Part shown: positions 1-11,100 of the stretch, one piece after another
Layout: each line of letters starts with the position of its first letter
How positions within the stretch are numbered: the first letter of the stretch is position 1
Position numbers and translations under genes: made by a program
Origin: Prorocentrum cordatum
Lineage: Eukaryota > Sar > Dinophyceae > Prorocentrales > Prorocentraceae
Assembly: GCA_963575745.1 (NCBI GenBank)
Contig: CAUYUJ010017887.1
Location: 157,317-221,316, forward strand
Direction: 5' to 3'
DNA length: 64,000 nt
The notes under the pieces: generated by a model
Seen by the model: only the letters and a program-made list of their open reading frames with translations
The model's database searches: none
What the model was told of the DNA's origin: nothing

Positions 1-1680
1 TGCTAGCGTCCTAAACCCGGAGAGCGAAGAGACCCTCGGGGACGGGACTGGGATCTGGCGGTAAACCGTCAACCAGGTAACCGCCGGAGCCTCGTAGAGC
101 TCTGTTCTCGCGCGGCGCTGCTCGGAGCGCACGAAAAAAGCTTTCTCAAGCGTGCAGAAAAAAGCTCGAAAAATACGTTTTTTAAAAATGTTCCATCTTC
201 GCTTCGTGGAACTAGCTTGAGTACCAGACCGAGCTGAGACTCTAGATGCGAGAAAAGAACGCGCCGGGTGAGACTGGATCGGTTCACATGCGTACCAGCT
301 ATGTAGCTCTTCTAAGTCTTCAGTTAAGTAGAGGAAACCGAGAGGACTTCTCAAATGACTCGAAGGAAACAAATATTTTTGCGGACCTAGCTCGAGTAGA
401 AGACCGAGTTCAGACCTCTGGATGCAACACACGAACGCGCCTAAAAATTCCCGATAGGTTTCCAAGTATGAGCTCTGTAGCTATCCTAAATCTCGAGTTA
501 AGTACCGAAAACCGTCAACACGTGTTAGGATGACTCAGAATACAGTCGGTTCCCTCAAGTGATAATAATATTCCATCTACGTACCTGAAAAATTTACAGG
601 CAGACGCGGCGGAACTCAATACACGTGGGAAAAATACCAGTTCTTAAAACGAACTTCCAAATTTTGCACAAAGACTGGCGCCGGCGGTGAACCGTAAACC
701 TAGTCACCGCCAGGAAACTCGTAGAGCTCCTTACACTGTTCAGAGTGCTCAGAATCGAAGTAGAGTCATAAAGTAAAGATTTTCCTAAAACCTTGATTTT
801 CGATTTTTCGATGTTCATATTGGCTCGGATCCCGGAAGTCAACTCTTGATAAAACACATCAGGAGAGCTCAACTGCTGTCAGAGAGAGAAGTCTATATGC
901 CAATGCTCGGCGTGAAAATCTGCTTTCTCAAAATAAATGGTAAAATATCTCTGAAATCTTAGCAAAACCGACCAAAAGTCATCACTTTGTCCACCCGCAC
1001 CGGGTCGACCAACTAGCTCCACCCCGCGCAATCCTCTAGCTCATCGATGCCGAAGAGCTCTACGAGGTATTAAAACACCGACCCGAAATTATCACATGTC
1101 TCTTTTAGTCGGGTCGACCAACTGGGAACCGGCGGCAAACCGTCAACCAGGTAGGTTACCGCCGGGCACCTCGTAGAGCTCTTTTCTTGCACAGCGCTCC
1201 TCGGAACAGATGAAGAAAGCTTCTGAAGCGAGAGCCGAAAACCTCGAAAAAACACAATTTTTCGGTTTTCATCCAAAGTCCGTTCCTCCAAGTGTTTTGA
1301 TAGAAATACTGCACCTACGGACCTGAGAATTTGACTGGCAGACGCGGCATAACCCACTCCGCTCCCTCCATCCCTGCCTGCTCATCCAAAAAGCTTATCA
1401 GATGACTCAGAAAAACACATTGTTTGGCGTCGATACAAAGTCGGTTCCTCCAAGTATTTTGACAGTAATACTGCCCCTACAGCAATAGAAAATTGACCAG
1501 CAGGTGCGCCATAGCTTACTACAGGGAATGAAAATCTCACTTCTGAAAACGAACTTCAAAATTTCGTATAAAGTGAAAAAAAAACGACCCCAGGTTACCA
1601 CATCCTCTCTTTTGGTCGGGCCGGCCAACTAGCTCCACCCTGCGCCCGAACTGGCGCCGGCGGTAAACCGTCAACCAGGT
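1..1680. repeat. Left-flank repeat mosaic with three hairpin copies
   Basis: No gene is supported here. The stretch is made of modules that recur elsewhere in the window. Fold-back hairpins lie at about 50-113, 675-731 and 1126-1182. A module ending in 'cggacctgagaatttgactggcagacgcggcataac' type sequence recurs at 3790, 6580, 13685 and 37255. The first 45 bases resemble part of 53560-53640. Positions 1300-1590 match 13690-13940 closely and begin the first copy of a tandem segmental duplication. Short open frames crossing the area change frame from copy to copy and look like chance. Confidence 0.7.
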
Positions 1681-3250
1681 TTTTTGCGTCTTTGCTGGGA
1701 CCGTCTTGGCCACTGAGGCCAGGTCCAACGAAGTCTCAGGCGAATCAGAGCCTCTTATTCGTCACGCAAGCAGTCAACTCTTATTTCGCATCAGCGAAGC
1801 TGTTGGAATAAAGAGAATCAAAAGCCAGCAATGACACAATCAATCGCAAAGCACACAAATGATAAACGAAGAGCAAATAAACAGCGAAGCTGTTAGAATA
1901 TACAAGAAGACAACATATGAGATGAAACAATGTGCGACTTATCACTGCGAATGATCAAAGAAGGTCTGTACAACCTGTGGGAGCACATCACATATGCGCT
2001 CCGCCGCTGATAACTCCGTATCTGCGACCGTGGCACTTGGTGGCAGACACCAAGCCGCAAGATACACATCCTTGAAAGTGATGTCGGTCCGCGAGAAGAT
2101 ATACTTGTTACGCAGACCAATCTGCATCCACACGCCACAGGCACTTCCGCGGCTACAAACACCCCCATCAGAGCCAGCTCTGAAAAGGCAAGGAGTAAAA
2201 CACTGAGATTCGAAATCACTGAGGTAAAGGAAATCGGCGTACATATGACCCTGACGGGCCTGATGAGTCAGCAAGTCCGCCCTCTGGTTCCATTCCCGAA
2301 AAGAATGAGAGTAGAAGTCACGGCCAGCCTCAGGAGGCCTCACCGAGTAAGTATCCTGCAGCTCGTCCAACTTATTTATCAGAGTGTCCACCCTTTTCTG
2401 ATATACCTGAGCTAATACTTTCCATTTCCCACAGAGCCAGTTCATCACTAGCAATGAGTCCCCCTGGATGTCCAGTGGTATCCCATCCGTTTCGAGGTCC
2501 CACTGTGTGCAACGCATGTTATGCAGCGCGATACGTTTGCTAAGTCGATCCCTATATGCTGGTGCATCCTCCCGATCTTGACCAATATGAACCCCTCCAT
2601 CCTCATCCATATTCAAGAACACAGGCACCCCTGAGGACGCCAAGCCTTTGCATTTCTTCTGGAAATACTTCAACATACTACTAGAACAAACGCGCGCAGC
2701 GAAATCCATGAAATGTTCAAAGCTTCCAACAGAGAACTCCCGCCAGGATAAACCATAAAACGATTCCAAAGAATAATACCAAGAACGAAGCCCTACACTC
2801 TCCTGCCCCCCACGATGTCGTTTCAGTGAGCTAGCCTCCTTCCCTTTCCCCCAACATCTGAGAGCCTCGCTTGAATCTGTCCTCGTTCTATCCCACAGCC
2901 GGCCAAACGCCAGGCATGAGAAACGAGAATCTCTCCAAGCTCTTGTCGAGTTCGCCTCCAGCGCCTCCTGATCTGCGATCAACCTCTGGGCAAAATCGTG
3001 GACGTCGATTGCCCACATCCAGTGCACTCTGAGAAACTTCTGTACAATACCCACATAATGTGCATCATGGAACTTCTGTCTCGCACGTTCATACCTCCAC
3101 GTATTCCACTCCTGATAACTTTCCTCCTCCCTCCGTACACAACGAGACATGACAGCCAGGCACTTACCCTCAAAGATATGAAGGGCACTCAATGAGCTAG
3201 AGTCGACCGTACATCCTTCCGCCGCGTAGAGAACAATACTCTGAACCAGG
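1681..3250 (-). mobile_element. LINE-type retrotransposon C, 5'-truncated
   Basis: The 3' end (plus-strand left edge) reads GGT followed by TTTTTTGCG, a short A-tail on the element strand joined directly to hairpin sequence ending ACCGTCAACCAGGT. The 5' end stops near 3250, where the right part of a hairpin (GGAACCTCGTAGAGCTCC) resumes. The right flank lacks the inner arm TACCGCCGG, so a few target bases were probably deleted on insertion. Only the region after the reverse transcriptase remains. Positions 1681-1941 form a 3' untranslated tail with a repeated CAGCGAAGCTGTT at about 1791 and 1882. Truncation from the 5' end is typical of target-primed reverse transcription. Confidence 0.85.
1942..3249 (-). 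CDS. LINE ORF2 C-terminal part with permuted RNase H domain (element C)
   Basis: The open frame runs from the 5' truncation point to a stop at 1942. It begins within the post-RT region (VQSIVLYAAEGCT..., HIFEGKCLAVM), which aligns with the thumb-like segment of elements A, B and D. It ends in an RNase H-like domain whose motifs occur in the order GDSLLVMNW (third aspartate), NQRADLLTH (fourth aspartate), SDGGVCSRGSACGVW (first aspartate) and ADTELSAAE (glutamate). The domain spans roughly 1990-2480. No endonuclease and no RT palm are present, so this copy cannot mobilise itself. The frame has no internal stop, suggesting a fairly recent insertion. The role of the domain would be to degrade RNA in the RNA:DNA hybrid; activity is inferred only. 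Confidence 0.8.
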   Translation of the reverse strand: MVQSIVLYAAEGCTVDSSSLSALHIFEGKCLAVMSRCVRREEESYQEWNTWRYERARQKFHDAHYVGIVQKFLRVHWMWAIDVHDFAQRLIADQEALEANSTRAWRDSRFSCLAFGRLWDRTRTDSSEALRCWGKGKEASSLKRHRGGQESVGLRSWYYSLESFYGLSWREFSVGSFEHFMDFAARVCSSSMLKYFQKKCKGLASSGVPVFLNMDEDGGVHIGQDREDAPAYRDRLSKRIALHNMRCTQWDLETDGIPLDIQGDSLLVMNWLCGKWKVLAQVYQKRVDTLINKLDELQDTYSVRPPEAGRDFYSHSFREWNQRADLLTHQARQGHMYADFLYLSDFESQCFTPCLFRAGSDGGVCSRGSACGVWMQIGLRNKYIFSRTDITFKDVYLAAWCLPPSATVADTELSAAERICDVLPQVVQTFFDHSQ

Positions 3251-3987
3251 AACCTCGTAGAGCTCCTAGTACGCCTGAGGGTGACTCAGAATCGAAGCAG
3301 AGAGTTCTATAGAAGCTCTCCGCGAAAATTGATATTTTTGCATTTTTTGATATCCACATGCGGTCGGTTCCCGGAGTTCAACCGATAGTAAAACTGTGCG
3401 CAGAGAGCTGAGCTGCTCTGGAAATGAAGTTTATTTGTCCATGCGACGAGTGAAAATCTTTTTTTTTCCAAAAAAAAAAAAAAAAAAAAAAGTTGAATAT
3501 CTTCCAAAAATCACAAGACCGGCCAAAAGTCATCACTATGTCCGTTCTGGTCGGGTCGGCCAACTAGCTCTACCCCGCGCCAGAATTCCTCTAGCTCATC
3601 TGATGACTTGGAACCGGTCAACCGTCAACCGGGTTACCGCCGGGGCCCTCGTAGAGCTCTTTTCTCGCACGGGTACACACAAAAGAAGCATCTGGAGCAA
3701 GACACGAAAAAACTCGAATAATCACGTTTTCATGTTTTTATCCAACGTCGAGTCGAGTCCGCCAAGTGTTTTGATAGTAATACTGCACCTACGGGCCTGA
3801 AAATTTGACAGGCAGACGCGGCATCACCCACTTCAGATGCGAAAAATCTGGTCTCAAAATCAATTGTTACCACATCTTCTTTTCTCGCCGGGTCGACCAA
3901 CTAGCTCCATCCCGCGCCGGAATTCCACTAGCTCATCGATACCGAAGAGCTACGAGGTACTGGCACCGGCGGTGAACCGTCAACCTG
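3251..3987. repeat. Repeat flank; holds the empty site of the giant transposon
   Basis: Positions 3255-3830 match 14013-14550 closely. Positions 3811-3985 match 35304-35526, the right flank of the giant element. Thus 3805-3812 (TTGACAGG, with CA at 3809-3810) is the unoccupied version of the target site at 14549/35302. A pure A-run lies at about 3470-3491, absent from the paralogous copy. A hairpin copy lies at 3612-3658, and the left half of another at 3960-3987 is interrupted by LINE B. No gene is seen. Confidence 0.8.
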
Positions 3988-5748
3988 GTTTTTTTGCGGC
4001 TTTGCGGGCAGCGAAGGCTCCGTCGAAGCCTGCCCGAGCCAAACGCCCAGCAGGGCGCCTCGAGCTCTCTGCGAGCTCTCAGCACGCACTCGGCCGCCCC
4101 AATGAGGCGCTCCAGCGCCGTCAGTTCGGCATCAGTGACTGTACTATCTCTAGGCAAGAGAAGGGCCGCCTCCGCAACATCTCTCCAAACGAGACCGTCA
4201 CAGGAGGCAGCAGGCTGAGGCGAGTCGGGGGCAGCGGAATGCCGCAGGCGCTCGGAGCAATGTTCAGGATGGGGGAGAAAGGCGGCCTCGAGAAAGAAAC
4301 CAATACCACAACCAGACGCATCCACTCCGCCGTCGAAACGACCGCGGAGGGCAACAAGCTCATGATACTCTAAAAGATCGGGTGGAACAGGCCTCATAGT
4401 GTAACACTCGCGGCCTTCCCGCGCACAATGTGTGAGGGCATCCGCCCTCTGGTTGTTCTCTCTGAATTCATGTTTGAGGAAGTCACGACCAAGGAAACTG
4501 GATCTGAGATGGTATCGATTTTCCAGCCACGCAATCTTATCCACCAGCTTATCGACTCTCTTTTGATACACGTTATTTCCCACCCTCCACTTCCCACGGA
4601 CCCAATTTATAATAAGAAGACTATCTCCGCAGAGCTCCACGGGGACCCCATCCGAGACAACATCCCAGACCGTCGTCCTTTCATTTAGGATGGCTAACCG
4701 TTTTGCTAACTTTTCCGCCTCCGCTCCAGACACCCCCTGAGACATCAACTCATCCCAAGACATCTTTTCCACCACGGAGTCGGTCCCCGTTCCAAAATAC
4801 ACGAAATACTCAAACGCTTTCTCATGGCCGCAGTGTTTCAGGTAATCAGGCATCTTGTCGAGGAACGTTTTCCAGGAAAACTCACCGTCCTTCCACCAAG
4901 AGGCCCCAAATAGGATATATGCCATGTAACTCAAAGGTCTTTCTCCTGATGCACCAGCTCCGACGCGAATACGTTTCAGAGCACTAGCCTCCTTCCACGA
5001 TCCCTTCCGTCTGAGGACCTCACTGAAGTCTGAACGAGCACCCTCCCACGATGGACACGAACACAGCAGCATCCTTCTGGCGCCCCTCCAGGCACGGGCA
5101 CCATTGGGAGGAGCAATGGGGAGAGCCAGCCGACGACGTTTGCAATCTTCCCGATTCGCATAAGCAGCATCCCAGTTAGTCGTATGATACTCGGCAACAT
5201 CTTTTGCCAGCAACCATGAACGATGCAATACACGTTGAACCGAACTCTGAAACCCATGATCGTGAAATAGCTTTCGAACAACATGCAAACGAGCAGGGCA
5301 CCATATGTCCCAGGATACACTGGCGGGTTTCGATTTATGACACATCCTCAACAGACATGTGCCCTCAAAGACGTGTATTTTGTGAATCGAGTCCTTTTCC
5401 CACGTCAGCCCTTCCGAGCCGAAGAGCAGGGTAGATTGCACGATGGACTGATAACGTTTGAACTTCAGATGCCAATGCACCGCACGGGATCGAAAGTATT
5501 GGATATGGCCGAAGAATGCCCTGCGAGCAGCGTTGAGACGGCGGTCAACATCAACATGCGGCTCACGAAAAGAATCCGCGATGTCATTCCCCAGTACGTT
5601 GAGGACGGAAACCTGCTGCAGCTCGACACTGACGTACTCGTCAGCCCCATCGAGGCCGATATCACCAGGCATGTTAGAGCGATGGATACTGGTAAAGAAT
5701 TTCCCAGGGGAGCAACCTATAGCAGCAAACTGTAGGCTATCCAACTTC
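3933..5748 (-). CDS. LINE ORF2 C-terminal part with permuted RNase H domain (element B)
   Basis: One uninterrupted frame of about 600 codons. The order is a post-RT thumb-like region (VLGNDIADSF...QSTLLFGSEGLTWEKD), a long variable linker, then the permuted RNase H domain at about 4060-4650. Its motifs are CGDSLLIINW, NQRADALTH, FDGGVDASGCGIGFFL and VTDAELTALE. The frame does not stop inside the element: it continues through the A-tail as lysines (RKKTRLTVHRR) and across the host hairpin, ending at a TAG in host repeat sequence at 3933-3935. Upstream, the frame is also open into the host hairpin on the 5' side. Truncation leaves no RT palm or endonuclease. The open frame suggests a young copy. 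Confidence 0.8.
3988..5748 (-). mobile_element. LINE-type retrotransposon B, 5'-truncated
   Basis: The left (3') edge reads CAACCTGGT then TTTTTTGCGGC, an A-tail on the element strand. The right (5') edge is near 5748, where CACCGCCGGAAACCTCG of the hairpin resumes. The paralogous empty hairpin at 35497-35548 reads CAACCTGGTAACCGCCGG and confirms the joint. The element is truncated just after RT motif C: its first recognisable residues (WKLDSLQFAAIG) match element A immediately downstream of its WADN motif. It has essentially no 3' untranslated region. Confidence 0.88.
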
Positions 5749-6749
5749 CACCGCCGGAAACCTCGTAGAGCTCCTTCCACGCGTGAGAGTGCTCAGAGTC
5801 GAAGGACAGAGCTTCTGGTGGCATTTCTCAAAAAAATGAACATTCATTTTTTCATGTCGACATAAAGTTGGTTCCGCCAAGTGTTTTGATAGTAAAACTG
5901 CGCCTACAGAGCTCATATCAAGACGCAGGGGCCCTCACAGTCGTCTACAGGTGCGAAAAATCTGGTTTCTCAAAATAAATGGTCAGATATCTTTCAAAAA
6001 TTTGCAAAACCACCCAAAAGTCATCATTTTGTCCGTTCTGGTCGGGTCGACCAACTGGGACCCGGCGGTAAACCGTCAACCAGGTAACCGCCGGGAGCCT
6101 CGTAGAGCTCTGCTCTCGAGCGGCGCTGCGCATACGAAAAAGCTTTCTCAAGCGTGAAGAAAGAAGCTCGAAAAATACGTTGTTTTCATTTTGCATCTTC
6201 GCTTTGTGGACCTAGCTCGAGTGCCAGACCGAGTTGAGACCTTTCCATGCGAAAAAAGAACGCGCCGGGTGATACTCGATCGGTTTATATGCGCACCAGC
6301 TCTCTAGCGCTTCTAAATCTTCAGTTAAGGGAAACCGACAGCACCTCTCAGATCGAATAGTTTTGCGGATCTAGCTCGAGTAGCAGACTGAGTTCAAACC
6401 TCTCGATGGAATAGACAAACGCGCCTGATGAGTCTAAATCGTTTTCTGTAAGTAGCAGCCCTGTAGCTCTTCTAAATCTTGAGAGAAGTAGAAAAAAAAA
6501 CCGTGAACGCGTGTCAAGATGCTCAAAACGGCCGACGGTTCCCTCAAGTCTCTTGATAGTAATATTACAGCTACGGACCTGAGAATTTAACTGGCAGACG
6601 CGGCATAACCCAGTACAGGTCAGAAAAATAGCGGTTCTCAAAACGAACTTTAAAATTTTGCACAAAGATTGCAAAACCGACCCCAAGTTACCACATTGTC
6701 TCTTAAGGTCGGGTCGGCGAACTGGGAGCCGGCGGTAAACCGTCAACCA
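5749..6749. repeat. Repeat flank between LINE B and LINE A
   Basis: This stretch matches 35527-36521 almost base for base, including the hairpin at 6060-6110 (cf. 35828-35880). The left half of a second hairpin at 6720-6749 is interrupted by LINE A. The matching intact hairpin at 36490-36545 is LINE A's empty site. No gene is seen. Confidence 0.85.
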
Positions 6750-6812
6750 ATTTCTAGGCGTTCTAGGCGGGTCCTGGCAGGGTTAAGCTCCTTAGGAGCC
6801 CCAGACCCAGTC

Positions 6813-8147
6813 CTACAGGGGATATCCTGACAAACTCAGGATATGCACCACTCCTAAAAGGAGCTCTCGGGCAGCTTCTAACTCAGCCTCTGTGATAGTG
6901 CATTGTGCTGGGAGAAGGAAGCTTTTGAGACCTACATTCTGGCGCCAGCCAGTCTGATTATAGTAAGAAGAAGAGGGGAGAGCACTACACACATAGCAAT
7001 CCAGATACCAGCCACAGCCTACACCAAGAATCGATCTCCCACCATCAAAGCCTCCTTTGATCCCCGAGATCACAACTTTACAATCTTTCACTTCCTGAAG
7101 AAAACAAGTGTCATAATATTCGTAACATTCGCCTCTCCGCGCGGTCCACGTTAATTCATCGGCACGAGTATTGCCCTCCCTATACACCCACTTCCACACG
7201 TTCCGTCCTAAATTGGCAGCTCGTAGTCCACATCTGTCGGCTAGATCGTTTGTAGTGTCCTGCGCCCACATCACGCGGCTAGCATACTTTCTATTAGTGA
7301 TACTACTCAAGCCCTCCAACCACCTGATCACACATTGTGAATCCCCCATCAGTTCCACAGAAATTTTCCCTGGCACGAACTCAAATTCAGTATGATCCTG
7401 GAATATAGCAATGAGACGTTTGGCAAACTTATCTGGGTCCTCCTGCTTCTTAATCGTCTCCTCCTCCTCCGACTCCTTCCAGGGCATAGGGTCTTTCAAT
7501 ACACAAAGGTTCAACATCTCAGGAGCGTCCTTCAAGACAGTCCTCCCAAAGAATATCCAGCTAGCCTCATCCCAAGCAATACCGTCGATCCAGAACTTCC
7601 CCGCCACCTCTTCGAACACCCTGGCCCACGGACACATACCCAGAAGCTTGGTTGACTGTCCCCTGGCTCTCGTCACCTCCCGTGCACTCTGTGTGTCAAG
7701 AGTCGCAATAAAGTCATCCCGTCTAGCAGTCCATTCGAAGCCTGCATGCAGCATGAGAAGCCTACTTTGAGCACCTCGGTCAACATGCTCCCCTTCACGA
7801 AAACGAAGCTTTCCCCCTGGAAATCGAACCTGCTTCTCCTGGACCCTGGTCTGCAACCTGGACGTGTTCTGAGACAAACCTTCACAAGCACGTTTTGCCT
7901 CCCTGATGAGAGCACTCTTCCTCTTCCTCCTGTTTGGCTCCTCCACCTCCACCTCCATCATCTCCTCCTCCACGTTCTTCCCAATCAACTGAGACCCTCC
8001 CGTTGCAGAGATGCTCGAGTCCTGCAGCGAGTCTGGCATATTTTCAAAGCACTCCGTGGCAATATCCGTGGCCCACAAGAACTGCTTGTGCAGGTACAGC
8101 TGGACCAAGGACGGTTTCCCTTCCTTGAGTAGCATCGAGCGCCCACG
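6813..8147 (-). CDS. LINE A ORF2 C-terminal part with permuted RNase H (after in-frame TGA)
   Basis: Same frame as the preceding RT segment, separated only by TGA 8148-8150. The position of the TGA corresponds to a variable residue (Arg in element D), so it is probably a nonsense mutation such as CGA to TGA. The start of this part (SLVQLYLHKQFLWATDIA) aligns with SLVQGFLRKQFDWARDVA of element D. A variable acidic/basic linker follows. Counting from 8135, the RNase H motifs are GDSQCVIRW (Asp 265), NTRADELTW (Asp 326), FDGGRSILGVGCGWYL (Asp 364) and TEAELEAARELL (Glu 418). All four catalytic acidic residues are kept but in permuted order. The stop is inside the element, 62 bases before its 3' end. 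Confidence 0.8.
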   Translation of the reverse strand, partial: RGRSMLLKEGKPSLVQLYLHKQFLWATDIATECFENMPDSLQDSSISATGGSQLIGKNVEEEMMEVEVEEPNRRKRKSALIREAKRACEGLSQNTSRLQTRVQEKQVRFPGGKLRFREGEHVDRGAQSRLLMLHAGFEWTARRDDFIATLDTQSAREVTRARGQSTKLLGMCPWARVFEEVAGKFWIDGIAWDEASWIFFGRTVLKDAPEMLNLCVLKDPMPWKESEEEETIKKQEDPDKFAKRLIAIFQDHTEFEFVPGKISVELMGDSQCVIRWLEGLSSITNRKYASRVMWAQDTTNDLADRCGLRAANLGRNVWKWVYREGNTRADELTWTARRGECYEYYDTCFLQEVKDCKVVISGIKGGFDGGRSILGVGCGWYLDCYVCSALPSSSYYNQTGWRQNVGLKSFLLPAQCTITEAELEAARELLLGVVHILSLSGYPL

Positions 8148-11100
8148 TCAAAACATACGTGTGATGAAGGTCGCGAAGTCCTCTCCGTTGCGCTTCTGGC
8201 GCCAGCACATGCGAGAGAGCATCTTGCCCTCCTCCTCATGTAGAAGTCTCAAAACACCAATATCTGAAGATGAACCCTCAACTCCATAAAGAATCTGAAC
8301 TCTCACTCTTGCATCATATCTTTTGAATTTTCGTCGCCAAGGAATGACCATACTCTGATAATATCGTCGATCTCGCCAAAAAGCTGAAATACCTGTTTGC
8401 AGTCTGTATCGAATATCGTGGTAGTCATCCAGTGTTCTATTCAACATCGTGCCCAAAACGATGATCTCGTCAACCTGCTTAAGTTCCACAGTGGTCTGGT
8501 TGACAGCTTCAGATGGCGACACATCCAGAGCCCCATTTGCTTGAGCCACGCCTGGTTCGCCACAGGGAATTCCCATACCCTCATTTGATCTTGAACTTCC
8601 ACACATATGGTTTCTAACACCCGAGCTTGAACTTCCACACATATGGTTTCTAACACCTGAGCTGGAACTTCCCAATCTCTCCAGTCCTGGTGGTGTCATG
8701 GTAACCGTGAGCGGGTCGAAGACATTCTTCAGCGCGCCAATGTCCATATACTCGAGCGAGGTAGGCTTCCATCTAAGTCCCCATGCATGTAGTGGTACAG
8801 TGAGCTGCCAGATCATCTCCCTCAGTGCTGGTCTAGAATCAGCAATCAAAACAAAATTATCCGCCCAAATGAAGCGCGAGATCGTAATAGAAGCAGCCTC
8901 ATGTGATAGCTTCAGGCCTATACCTATTTGTTCCCAGTCCGAGAGCACCCTGCCCAAACATGCAATCGTGACAATATTCCAAATATCAGGGCCTTCAAGG
9001 GACCCCGTCTTGATACATGAGCTCCACGGTAGGCTTTCTGATTCCACTGGACCAAATCGAAAAGTCGCCGTTACATCTGCATTCTGCTCCAAGATCGCAT
9101 ACGCTAGCTCTGGGTCAACATTAATATCATACATCGCTCTGTCTGCCATCGGTATCGTGATGTTGTCAAAGGCGCATTCAACATCTAGAACTCCCACACA
9201 TGCATTCTCGTGCTTCCCCCAGAGCCTGGCGTGCCTAATCAAGTTCTTCAATCCTGCTGTTATCTCGCTGCATTTCCGTCCCTCATGAAATCCATACACA
9301 TTGATTCCCGTCCGAGGCGTATTCTGTTCAACATGACGATTGAGTAATATACACAAACACGCCGTATACCATTTCGAAAGCACGCTATTGAGAGCCAAAG
9401 TACGCGTACTGGTGAACTCTGGCTTCTTCGTGTCCTTCAAGATGAGTGTAGCTAGTAATTTTCTCCAAGACGGCGGTGACTGCAATCGTCTAGCATACAG
9501 CTGCTGGAAACAATCCAATACCACTCTGAGGGCCTCCCAAGATAGGCTGCGTAAAAGAGCTGCTGATATACCGTCATAGCCAACTGCCTTGCCCACCTTG
9601 AGGCGAGCTCTCGCTTTATGTAGAATACCCATCGTGATGGGAGAAGAATCTGCATTGAGTCGAGTGTGCTGGATTGCTCGCTGCTTAAGTCGAGCCAAGC
9701 ATTCTACATTTTGTTGATGGAGTGTTTGGCTGGAATATTTCACCCGGGCGATTTTGGCGATTTCCGCTTTCCAGGACTCTCGATTCTCTGTCATGGTACC
9801 GTCAATTTTCATGTGTGTGACGACTGTGTGTGGTTTACCCTCATCCCGATACTTATGTTCCAAGATACGCCTACGAAGTTCACGTCGGACCCGATTCCAC
9901 CTACGCCGAGAATCTTTGAACTCCTTCTCATCCACCTCCCCCTTCTTCCACCTCTTGTGCACCCCATAGTGGTAGTCCCGAACCTCCTTCTCCTCCTCCG
10001 TGAGTTTCAGATCGCTGCCAATCGAGGTCTTCAGCTCGAAGAGCTTTTTGTCCTCAACCGCACCAGCCTTCAATCGCTCCTCGAAGATATCTAAAGAGAT
10101 CGTCCTCCACCTAGTCCTGCACACATGCTGCTCCATCAACCCCTCCTGGTCCTCAACCTTCTCCTCGCCTCTATCCCTCCTCCTTTTCGTCGCTCGTCTC
10201 CTATCACACTCACCGTTCGAAATCCCCAAGACACGCTCAGCAATAACACGACGCACTTCCACATCTTTCCCTGGAATTGGTCTCCATCTCGCCAGGCTGC
10301 CAAGAACACGAGGTCCTTTACCAACACGAGCAGGGGGTCCAGGGAGAAAACAACTAACCATCTTATGATCACTCCAACGGTCTACTCTCTTATCTCCGAG
10401 CGGCTTGATAAAATCGCATCTGGGGTCTAGTCCAGGGCGACACCAATCCTTAGGTACAGCTATGTAGTCCAGGACCTTATATGTGTTCATGCTACTTCGG
10501 AAAGTCGCACATCTCTCACCCTGAGTGTTTATCAGGGTCAACTGCAGACGTGACATGGCCATGCACAAGCTCCTACTCATGTAGTCTCTGTACTTCTCAC
10601 GCATTTTCTCAAACCCTCCCTGGCTGCTCTTACCTGTGGAGGCCTGCACACCTTTCCCCGTGACCTGCACCCTATCAATGGTGACATCCTGATGGACCTC
10701 AACATTCGCATCCATCATGATTACAACCTCCTTTATCCCAAACTTTTTCCTAAGCTCGATGATCGTCTCAACAAGCTCTAACAAGATGTCCTGATAGAAA
10801 GTAAACATACGACCCATTTGGGCGGCTGAACGCCCATAGAACTCTACATGAGGTAGATACAATGAGGCAACTATTAGAGCACCGATTCTGGGACCCCGCA
10901 GGGCAACAACAACGAATCTTCTACGCTCTCTAGTCTCAAGAATGCTATCCTGCAACCCATTTGCAATCAAAACCCCTGCATTCCCCTCAATACATCTGCG
11001 GTCGTGAGCATCATCCCCAAGAACATGTTGCGTGGACCACTTAGCTTCATACCCTAATTCGTGCACGAGGTACGACGGTACATTCTGACACTCCTGGAGG

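Noticed and set aside
3837-4373. Plus-strand genes overlapping the LINEs
   Set aside because: They are antisense shadows of the ORF2 coding sequence and have no motifs.
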